Assembly (NCBI GenBank): GCA_002779055.1
Contig: PEXM01000028.1
Coordinates: 1-10,498, forward strand
DNA length: 10,498 nucleotides
Direction of reading: 5' to 3'
Source of the DNA: Elusimicrobia bacterium CG08_land_8_20_14_0_20_44_26
Lineage (GTDB): Bacteria; CG03
Part shown: one piece after another, positions 5,234 through 10,498 of the stretch
Layout of the letters: the number at the start of each line of letters is the position of its first letter
Numbering within the stretch: the first letter of the stretch is position 1
Position numbers and translations under genes: made by a program
The notes under the pieces: generated by a model
The model's input: only the letters and a program-made list of their open reading frames with translations
Database searches by the model: none
Told to the model about the DNA's origin: nothing

Positions 5234-6724
5234 TCAAAAATAGAGGTCTCTTTGACCTCTTTTGATTTCTTCATATTTTTCCATAAATTCGGAGAATGTT
5301 TTTGGAATGTTTTTCTTTATTTCCGAAATCTCTTTAAGAATTATTTTTTCGCCCTTTACTTTTGTTTTCTCCGTCGCGTAGTCGTCAAGCCACTCGCGGA
5401 AAGTGAGAACGGCGTTCATTTTGCAGAACCATCTTTCTTTTCCGCTTCTCAAAAGTTCCATTATGCATTTACCCGTTCTCCCGCACCTGTATCCGGCGGT
5501 GCAGAAAGAGGTTATGTATCCCATATCGGCAAATTCACCGATGACTTCATTAAGATCTCTCGTATCGCCGAGAATAAACTGCTGCCTTTCGGCTTCCTGC
5601 TCGCTGTAACTCTCGCTGTAAGCGCCTATTCCTATCCTCGTGGATGCGTCGGTCTGGGTTACTCCGAGTCTGAGCGATTCTCTGCGTATGGCGGCCGTTT
5701 CACGAGCCGTGATAATCATTCCCGCGTAAGGGACCGAAAGTCGTATTATGGCAATCAGTTTTTTAAAGTCATCGTCCGAAACTTTGTATTTTCCGCCTCT
5801 GCTAAAAGGGGTGTTCGCCGCCGGCTCCAGACGCGGAAATGAAATCGTGTGAGGGCCTATGCCGTTGAAATGTTTTTCAAGGTCAATCGCGTGATAGATG
5901 AGACCCATCACTTCGAATTTCCAGTCATAGAGTCCGAAGAGCGCGCCGATTGCGACATCGTCGATGCCGGCTTCCTGAGCCCTGTGAAGAGCGTAGAGAC
6001 GCCACCTGTAATTTGATTTTATGCCCGATGGATGAACTTTTTTGTATGTCTCGTGATGGTATGTTTCCTGAAAAACCTGATATGTGCCTATTCCCGATTC
6101 TTTTAATTTCTTCATTTTTTCAACGCTCATCGGCGCGGCGTTTACGTTGACCCTGCGTATTCCGTTGTGGCGGACTTTTACGGAATAAATCGTGTTTATC
6201 GTGTCGGTTATATAATCAATAGAGGAAGAAGGGTATTCGCCGTAAACGACAATCAGCCGCTTGTGGCCGGCGGAAATGAGAGCTTTTGTTTCTTCTTCAA
6301 CTTCTTTTAGGGTCAGACGCCTTCTTTTCTCCTCGCTGTTATCTTTTCTGAAAGCGCAATAGAGGCAGTTATTCACGCAGAAGTTGCTCAGATAAAGAGG
6401 CGCGAAAGTCACAATCCTGTTGTCGTAAACTCTTTTTTTAACTTCGCCCCCAGCGGAAAACATTTCTTCCAAAAGTTCGGGTTCTTCTACATTGAGCAGA
6501 GCCGCCGTTTCATCCGGATTCAATCTTTTGATACTTAAAGATTTCTGTATTATATCCCGTATTTTCCTTTTTTCGGGATTTTTGTTATTAAGAATAAGCG
6601 ATTCAATTTTAAGGTCGTTTATAAAATCTTTTCCGTTTTCCGTAAAAGCCGTGTTTTCTTCTTCACGGATTACACTTTTCATCCAGTCATCAGCGGTTTG
6701 TTCAAAGGCAGGCGTATATTTCAT
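5234..6724 (-). CDS. hydG: HydG, radical-SAM tyrosine lyase for [FeFe]-hydrogenase maturation, with altered C-terminal cluster motif
   Basis: A 496-residue protein, close to normal HydG length. HydG cleaves tyrosine to p-cresol and dehydroglycine, turning the latter into CO and cyanide bound to iron. The radical-SAM cluster ligands are Cys116/120/123 in SNFCVNNCLYC. Other family stretches are LIVVYGEYP, QVFQETYHHETYKKVHP (217-232), DDVAIGALFGLYDWKFEV, GPHTISFPRLEPA and SFCTAGYRCGRTGKC. The C-terminal motif is normally CX2CX22C; here Cys408 and Cys434 are in register, but the middle position is Gly411 (codon GGA). Additional Cys lie at 414 and 420. His278 (LIYHAIDLE) appears to match the His that ligates the labile iron. 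A sigma70-type promoter lies just upstream, but there is no clear Shine-Dalgarno, only A/T-rich leader. ThiH is the nearest relative, but the HydG-specific C-terminal domain argues against it. Confidence 0.93.
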   Translation of the reverse strand: MKYTPAFEQTADDWMKSVIREEENTAFTENGKDFINDLKIESLILNNKNPEKRKIRDIIQKSLSIKRLNPDETAALLNVEEPELLEEMFSAGGEVKKRVYDNRIVTFAPLYLSNFCVNNCLYCAFRKDNSEEKRRRLTLKEVEEETKALISAGHKRLIVVYGEYPSSSIDYITDTINTIYSVKVRHNGIRRVNVNAAPMSVEKMKKLKESGIGTYQVFQETYHHETYKKVHPSGIKSNYRWRLYALHRAQEAGIDDVAIGALFGLYDWKFEVMGLIYHAIDLEKHFNGIGPHTISFPRLEPAANTPFSRGGKYKVSDDDFKKLIAIIRLSVPYAGMIITARETAAIRRESLRLGVTQTDASTRIGIGAYSESYSEQEAERQQFILGDTRDLNEVIGEFADMGYITSFCTAGYRCGRTGKCIMELLRSGKERWFCKMNAVLTFREWLDDYATEKTKVKGEKIILKEISEIKKNIPKTFSEFMEKYEEIKRGQRDLYF

Positions 6725-6761
6725 AAATTTTTTATGGTTTTTTAAAACTTATCTTTGGAAA

Positions 6762-6791
6762 AGTATAGTTTATATGCAATTGCGTTGTCAA
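6762..6791 (-). promoter_or_regulatory. Sigma70-type promoter for hydG (and the maturase genes)
   Basis: In the coding sense, TTGACA (6791-6786) and TATACT (6767-6762) are separated by 18 bp, giving an expected start near 6755 and a leader of about 30 nt before the ATG at 6724. The 8-bp palindrome GCAATTGC (6776-6783) lies in the spacer. It sits in a 91-bp gap after cbiO, so the maturase genes can be expressed apart from the metal importer. No terminator hairpin for the cbiO side is evident. Confidence 0.65.
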
Positions 6792-6815
6792 TACGCCTGT
6801 TTTTGAGAGGAATTT

Positions 6816-7628
6816 TTAATCCGTGAGATGTCCCGAATGCAGATGCGGATGGGTGTGAACTTTGTCTTTATGGCGATGGCTGTGTATGTGAGCAAGATTA
6901 TTTTCCAGAAGTAATGCCATGTCTTTTAATATCACATCCGGCCGGCCGAATTTAATTATGGTTTTGTTATTGCTGAAAACATAAACAAAATCCGACATTT
7001 CCTGGACGATGTGTAAATCATGGGTTGCCATAATGATTGTTTTACCGGCCTCATTCAATTGCAGGAGTAAATCAATAATATGCCTTGTTGTTAAAGGGTC
7101 TAATCCGTCGGTCGGTTCATCAAGAATCAAAATATCGGGATGAATTATTAAAGTTGAAGCGATTGTCACTTTTCGTTTTTCCCCTATGCTTAACTGGTGG
7201 GGTGTTCTGTTCAATAAATCTTTAATTTCCAATAGATCGATAATTTCTTCCAGCCGTCTTTGAATCTCCGCAATTTCTGTTCCTAAAGCGAGAGGGCCGA
7301 AAACGATATCCTCTTTTACCGTAGGACAAAACAATTGAACTTCGGGATTCTGAAAAACCAGCCCAACTTTCTTTCTAAAATTTTTTGAAAAATTCTCATC
7401 GGTAAAATCAGTTTCCTTGAATTCTTTGCCCAAAAACTTGACAGAACCCTTATCGGGAAAAATGAGCCCGTCCAGAATGCTTAAAAGCGTGGATTTTCCG
7501 CAGCCATTCGCGCCGATAAGGGTTATTTTTTCTCCCTGCCGGATATTCATATTTACACCGCATAGGGCGGGAAATTTTCCAAGATATGAAAAATGCACGT
7601 CGCTTAATTCAAAAATTATATTATCCAT
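6816..7628 (-). CDS. cbiO: CbiO/EcfA ATPase of an ECF-type Ni/Co importer, with His-rich tail
   Basis: A 270-residue ABC ATPase. Walker A is GANGCGKST (39-47), the Q-loop is Gln93 in VFQNPEVQLF, the signature is LSIGE (146-150), Walker B is ILILDEP (ending near 172), and the switch His is His203 in ATHDLH. The Q-loop sequence and SIGEKRKV are typical of the CbiO/EcfA family. It would hydrolyse ATP on the cytoplasmic face to drive the CbiQ-CbiM complex. The last 24 residues carry nine His (247, 249, 251, 253, 258, 260, 262, 264, 267) in alternating H-X-H spacing, a likely metal-binding tail that fits nickel or cobalt handling. The ATG at 7628 overlaps the CbiQ stop by 8 nt (7621-7628). It is the last gene of the importer set. 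Confidence 0.95.
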   Translation of the reverse strand: MDNIIFELSDVHFSYLGKFPALCGVNMNIRQGEKITLIGANGCGKSTLLSILDGLIFPDKGSVKFLGKEFKETDFTDENFSKNFRKKVGLVFQNPEVQLFCPTVKEDIVFGPLALGTEIAEIQRRLEEIIDLLEIKDLLNRTPHQLSIGEKRKVTIASTLIIHPDILILDEPTDGLDPLTTRHIIDLLLQLNEAGKTIIMATHDLHIVQEMSDFVYVFSNNKTIIKFGRPDVILKDMALLLENNLAHIHSHRHKDKVHTHPHLHSGHLTD

Positions 7629-8457
7629 AATTAAAATACGATACCCCTGCGGAAATTATCACAACCAAACATACCCACAGCCAATCTTTTGTTTTTGTCC
7701 TGAAATCATTCAGCGCAAAGGATTCTCCTCTATAACCCCGGGAAAGCATTGCATTATATACGTCTTCGTTCAACCGATACGACCGCTGCCAGAGAGCGGC
7801 GATATTCCATGCGGCAAGGTGCTGGCCTGTTCTGTAATGAATTCTTGAACCGACGCGGCTTTTAACAGCGAGATAAGTGCTGGAGACAATCTCCACGAAT
7901 AGAAAAATATATCTATAACACATACCCAGCGTCATCACAAATATCTGAGGAATTTTAAAAATTCTTAAAACCTTGAGCAACTCAAAATGTTTAGTCGTGA
8001 GAGTTAAGAGAACGGCGAAAGATACCGAAGTTACTACACGCGCCACAAATAAAGATGCCCCGAAAAATCCCTGACGGGTAATAGTGAGTTTAATTCCGAA
8101 TATTTTTAAGGCAACAAGTGTTTCACCCGGCGTAACAATGTTGAACAGCGCGGGAATCGCGATAAAAATTGAGAATAAGGGAATAAATATCCAGGACCGC
8201 CTCAGGAAAAACCATAAGTTGATTTTAGAAATAGAGCCCAGCAGCAGACACAACGCATACATGAAAAATAGAACACGGATATCCTTTGTAAAAATTATAA
8301 GAACGATAAAGACCATGAAAGTTATTGTTTTTATTCGGGGATCTAACGACTGCAAAAATCCCTTCTTTGCCGCATATTGGTCGGCAAAAACGGATTCTTT
8401 TAAGAAAGATAGGGCGCCCGTAATTGAGCGCTCTATAAAATTATGATAGTTAATCAA
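7621..8457 (-). CDS. cbiQ: CbiQ/EcfT transmembrane coupling subunit of the Ni/Co ECF importer
   Basis: A 278-residue membrane protein with several predicted helices, of the usual CbiQ length. N-terminal FLQSLDPRIKTITF and the cytoplasmic coupling region WQRSYRLNEDVYNAMLSRGYRGE, with its Ser/Ala-Arg-Gly motif, are EcfT/CbiQ hallmarks. That region docks on the ATPase. The only reasonable in-frame start is TTG at 8457, overlapping the upstream small subunit by 8 nt (8450-8457); no ATG or strong Shine-Dalgarno is near, so translation probably depends on coupling. The stop overlaps the start of cbiO. The family call is firm and the start codon is moderately sure. Confidence 0.93.
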   Translation of the reverse strand: MINYHNFIERSITGALSFLKESVFADQYAAKKGFLQSLDPRIKTITFMVFIVLIIFTKDIRVLFFMYALCLLLGSISKINLWFFLRRSWIFIPLFSIFIAIPALFNIVTPGETLVALKIFGIKLTITRQGFFGASLFVARVVTSVSFAVLLTLTTKHFELLKVLRIFKIPQIFVMTLGMCYRYIFLFVEIVSSTYLAVKSRVGSRIHYRTGQHLAAWNIAALWQRSYRLNEDVYNAMLSRGYRGESFALNDFRTKTKDWLWVCLVVIISAGVSYFNYG

Positions 8458-8785
8458 CTTTCTTTATCACTAATTTTCCTATACCCATTATAACAAGCAC
8501 AATTAATCCGATTCCAACGATAGCGGATATTATATATGCGGAACTCAACTGCGCCAGACCCTTTTCTTCCCAGCCCTTAAAAGCATAATCCGGCATCGGC
8601 GCATTCCAAAGTGCGGAAATTTTTTCAAGGCCCTGAGGGATATAACCGGTCAGTTCCCGGAAATCATCGGCACCCCATTCTCCCCATGCCGATCCCGCCT
8701 TAAAAAGTTCAGGTAATATAAGCCCGAGCGGAGAAAGTATAACTAATGCCGCCAAACCTATCCAGAGTTTAGTAGTAATTTTCAT
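8450..8785 (-). CDS. Small PDGLE/CbiN-like membrane subunit of the Ni/Co ECF importer
   Basis: A 111-residue protein with a helix at each end (about residues 7-27 and 83-104) and a soluble loop between. The loop has AWGEWGADDFRELTGYIPQGLEKI and APMPDYAF, matching the PDGLE-type domain found as the N component in CbiM/NikM importers, either as a separate protein or fused to the M subunit. The PDGLE core reads PQGLE here. CbiN/NikN subunits help the substrate-binding M protein load metal. The gene overlaps cbiM as ATGA (8782-8785) and cbiQ by 8 nt, so it is embedded in the operon. Whether to name it cbiN or nikN depends on the metal, which the sequence does not settle. Confidence 0.88.
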   Translation of the reverse strand: MKITTKLWIGLAALVILSPLGLILPELFKAGSAWGEWGADDFRELTGYIPQGLEKISALWNAPMPDYAFKGWEEKGLAQLSSAYIISAIVGIGLIVLVIMGIGKLVIKKVD

Positions 8786-9468
8786 CTGTCTTTTCTCCTT
8801 TCTTCAAGAAGTTCCGGCGATTGTTTCTGCAGATATTTTATTACAAGAGCAGTCACAATCGCTTCAACCCATCCGAAGACCAATAAGTGTTCTCCCAACA
8901 TTGCCGGTAGAGCAACACTTAATCCATATGGACAATACAACGTTTGCCCTGTCGCTGTTTTATAGAAAAGCGGTTGTATCCCGAACTCAAATCCGGCAAA
9001 GGCCGCCGCAATGGCAAGCGCCGCCCAGCCGGCAATGCCCGCGGCGATCACTCTTCTATTTGAATCAACGGGAGATTTGTGACTAATCGCCTTATAAATA
9101 TAATATCCGGCAAACGGGAGCACAAATGCCATATTGAAACAATTTGCTCCGATTGCCGTAATGCCCCCGTCCCCGAATACAAGCGCCTGAATCACGAGCG
9201 CTACGGTAATGGCAATGCTTGCCGCCCAGGGACCGAGAAGTATCGCCACAAGAACACCGCCCACTGCATGCCCTGTTGTTCCGCCCGGAATCGGCACATT
9301 GAACATCATAATCACAAAACTGAATGAGGCGCCGATTGCAAGTATCGGCACTTGTTTTGCGCTCAGGTTTTTTTTAACAATTCTTGAAGCAATGGTCCAT
9401 AAAGGAAGCATTACCGCATAAAAGAAACCGCATGTCGCCGGTCCTAAATATCCATCAGGTATATGCAT
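8782..9468 (-). CDS. cbiM: CbiM/NikM substrate-binding membrane subunit of a Ni/Co ECF importer
   Basis: A 228-residue protein with about six membrane helices. It starts MHIPDGYLGP, the invariant N-terminus in which the Met amine and His2 bind the metal. His67 in PGGTTGHAVGG matches the second metal-binding His of characterised NikM. Other family stretches are LLGPWAA and FGDGGITAIGANCFNM. It would capture Ni2+ or Co2+ from the periplasm and release it inside with CbiQ and CbiO. A strong Shine-Dalgarno GGAGGAG (9473-9479) lies 4 nt before the ATG. No cobalamin or NiCo riboswitch fits in the 71-bp gap upstream. Hydrogenase genes downstream and the His-rich ATPase tail favour nickel, but cobalt is not excluded. 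Confidence 0.95.
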   Translation of the reverse strand: MHIPDGYLGPATCGFFYAVMLPLWTIASRIVKKNLSAKQVPILAIGASFSFVIMMFNVPIPGGTTGHAVGGVLVAILLGPWAASIAITVALVIQALVFGDGGITAIGANCFNMAFVLPFAGYYIYKAISHKSPVDSNRRVIAAGIAGWAALAIAAAFAGFEFGIQPLFYKTATGQTLYCPYGLSVALPAMLGEHLLVFGWVEAIVTALVIKYLQKQSPELLEERRKDR

Positions 9469-9469
9469 T

Positions 9470-9529
9470 TTACTCCTCCCTCTCTAAAAATAAAATTCCA
9501 ACACCAGCAGCAAAAATCATTTTTTTCAT
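9470..9529 (-). CDS. Possible 19-residue membrane or leader peptide before cbiM
   Basis: An ATG at 9529 is preceded by GGAGG (9536-9540) at an ideal distance. It opens a 19-codon frame, MKKMIFAAGVGILFLEREE, ending in TAA 1 nt before the cbiM ATG. The cbiM Shine-Dalgarno lies inside the last codons, so the two could be coupled. Two Lys, a hydrophobic run and an acidic end look like a tiny single-pass protein, or like the severed signal peptide of a lost secreted protein. The ribosome binding site is the main support; there is no homology evidence. Confidence 0.4.
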   Translation of the reverse strand: MKKMIFAAGVGILFLEREE

Positions 9530-9539
9530 AGCAAACCTC

Positions 9540-10498
9540 CTAAAAATTTACGACAACCTGCACCTTAACGGAATTGTTGTCCTCCTTCGGCGTTTCTTTG
9601 TTTATCGCGTATTCGCCGCGCAGAGAAATGTCGGCGGCGATATCGTATCCGAGAGCGGCCGTGATTCTTTCTACTTTATCGCCTCCGTCGGGTTGCCACT
9701 CTCCGTAACGGACAACCGCGTAAATGCTGTTAGATACGGGTTTAAGGACTTCAAGATAAAATCCTTTGTGCTTATTTTCTGCCGTACCCGTCAGGTCTTC
9801 TTTCCCTGTCAAGTACTCTCCTTTCAAATTAAACGCTTCCGATTCAAACCGGATATCTGCGCCCGTTCTCTGCCACAATTTTTCAGAATCGTTCTTAAGA
9901 TAAGGACCTCTGGCTGCGGAAAGACCTATTTCCAGCCCCTCTTCGGGAGAGAATCCCGCCCTGCCGCCGAATGTTTTGGAATTATTATTATCTGCCATCT
10001 GATTTACCGGCGCGTGGGTGGAATCCTCACCCATGCCGTTGACCGCATAAAAATTGTAATTGAGTTGAGAAACTTTGCCGTGAAGATTTATTCCGATGTC
10101 GCCCCAGCCGCCGTCCATCATAAGTTCGGTCGTGAGGGGAGGTGTTATGAGTTTTCTGTCGCAGGCGGCAAAAGTTAAATAGTCAATTCCGAAGGGAATG
10201 TCAATAAGACCTGCCTGAAGATTGGCTTTGTCTTTTACGATACTGAAATCAACGAGCGTCTGGCCGAGAGCGGCTTTCCCGTCTTCCACCACGACAGCGC
10301 CTTCAAAAGCGGCGCGCTCGCTGATTTGTTTCTCAAAATCAATTTCAAAAGATCCCATTCCGAATGAACTGTTTTCACTCTGAGCGTCCGTATAAATAAC
10401 ATCAACAAAGCCGCTGATGGCGGTTTCCTCCGCTGTGACGGTAATTGCAAAGATAAAGCACCAGAAAAAAACAGCCGCGAATTTTCCACATTTCCTCT
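9540..10498 (-). CDS. Outer-membrane beta-barrel porin-like protein (5' end cut by window)
   Basis: The frame is open from the window edge to a TAG at 9540-9542, giving 318 visible residues. The first visible residues, RKCGKFAAVFFWCFIFAITVTA, form a signal peptide (basic, then hydrophobic, with AxA-like cleavage near TVTA-EE), so only the first one or few codons are missing. After it comes ISGFVDVIYTD, a typical first strand of porin-like barrels. The rest shows alternating polar/hydrophobic strands separated by Gly/Asn/Asp-rich turns and ends VKVQVVVNF; a terminal Phe is the usual outer-membrane assembly signal. It resembles phosphate-selective-type / OmpL-like porins of about 16 strands, though I cannot name a substrate. 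It lies directly ahead of the Ni/Co importer genes on the same strand with no visible terminator, so it may be co-transcribed and act as the outer-membrane route for metal. An internal ATG at 10358 is not the true start. Confidence 0.82.
   Translation of the reverse strand, partial: RKCGKFAAVFFWCFIFAITVTAEETAISGFVDVIYTDAQSENSSFGMGSFEIDFEKQISERAAFEGAVVVEDGKAALGQTLVDFSIVKDKANLQAGLIDIPFGIDYLTFAACDRKLITPPLTTELMMDGGWGDIGINLHGKVSQLNYNFYAVNGMGEDSTHAPVNQMADNNNSKTFGGRAGFSPEEGLEIGLSAARGPYLKNDSEKLWQRTGADIRFESEAFNLKGEYLTGKEDLTGTAENKHKGFYLEVLKPVSNSIYAVVRYGEWQPDGGDKVERITAALGYDIAADISLRGEYAINKETPKEDNNSVKVQVVVNF

Noticed and set aside
5023..5274. Open frame of 83 codons across the hairpin repeats, with GGEESGGSP-type peptide repeats
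   Set aside because: The frame stays open only because the repeat period is 36 bp. It overlaps the ends of hydG and hydE, has no ribosome binding site, and the peptide is low-complexity.
5252..5842. Plus-strand open frame of 196 codons opposite hydG
   Set aside because: It is antisense to a clearly conserved radical-SAM gene and shows no family features.
9469..9539. Cobalamin or NiCo riboswitch before cbiM
   Set aside because: The 71-bp gap is too short and shows no such fold. If present, it would lie upstream of the porin, outside the window.
9384..10178. Long plus-strand open frame (264 codons) opposite the porin and cbiM
   Set aside because: It is antisense to two well-supported genes, and its product shows no recognisable domain.

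Overview
All genes in this window are on the minus strand, so transcription runs from high to low coordinates. The sequence looks like an anaerobic, hydrogen-metabolising, diderm (Gram-negative type) bacterium. It carries an outer-membrane beta-barrel protein with a signal peptide and a C-terminal Phe, the [FeFe]-hydrogenase maturases HydG and HydE, many iron-sulfur proteins, and two subunits of a complex I-like / group 4 [NiFe]-hydrogenase membrane complex. No gene identifies the phylum; an uncultured anaerobic lineage is likely, but that is inference.

Layout in order of transcription. (1) 10498-9540: porin-like protein whose start lies outside the window. (2) 9529-9470: possible 19-residue peptide with a strong ribosome binding site, in the gap before cbiM. 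(3) 9468-6816: compact ECF-type nickel/cobalt importer, cbiM - small PDGLE/CbiN-like subunit - cbiQ - cbiO, with every junction overlapping. (4) 6791-6762: good sigma70-type promoter for the maturase genes. (5) 6724-5234: HydG. (6) 5231-5062: block of about 170 bp made of C/G-rich hairpin repeats with a 36-bp period. (7) 5021-3723: HydE carrying an N-terminal HypC-like domain, an unusual fusion. (8) 3702-3673: second promoter, overlaid by two inverted repeats that look like operator sites. (9) 3633-1: tightly packed operon encoding a sulfhydrogenase-type beta subunit, a gamma (FAD/NAD) subunit, a four-cluster ferredoxin, a NuoH/EchB-like membrane subunit and, cut by the window edge, a NuoB/EchC-like small subunit.

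How it may work together: the porin and ECF importer would bring in Ni2+ (or Co2+). The gamma and beta subunits and the polyferredoxin would pass electrons between NAD(P)H and a membrane-bound, ion-translocating hydrogenase-like module whose catalytic subunit would lie beyond position 1. HydG and the HypC-HydE fusion would make and carry Fe-CO-CN units for a hydrogenase active site. No [FeFe] catalytic subunit and no HydF are visible here.

Most notable observations: (a) the HypC-HydE fusion, with Cys2 kept but the family His replaced by Gln; (b) a HydG in which the middle Cys of the C-terminal CX2CX22C motif is Gly411, with extra Cys nearby; (c) a 79-bp inverted-repeat element, flanked by a 4-bp direct repeat, inserted exactly in an ancestral ATGA stop-start overlap. 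Removing it restores an ATG start for the NuoH-like gene. (d) The joining of a soluble sulfhydrogenase-type electron-input module with an Ech-type membrane module.
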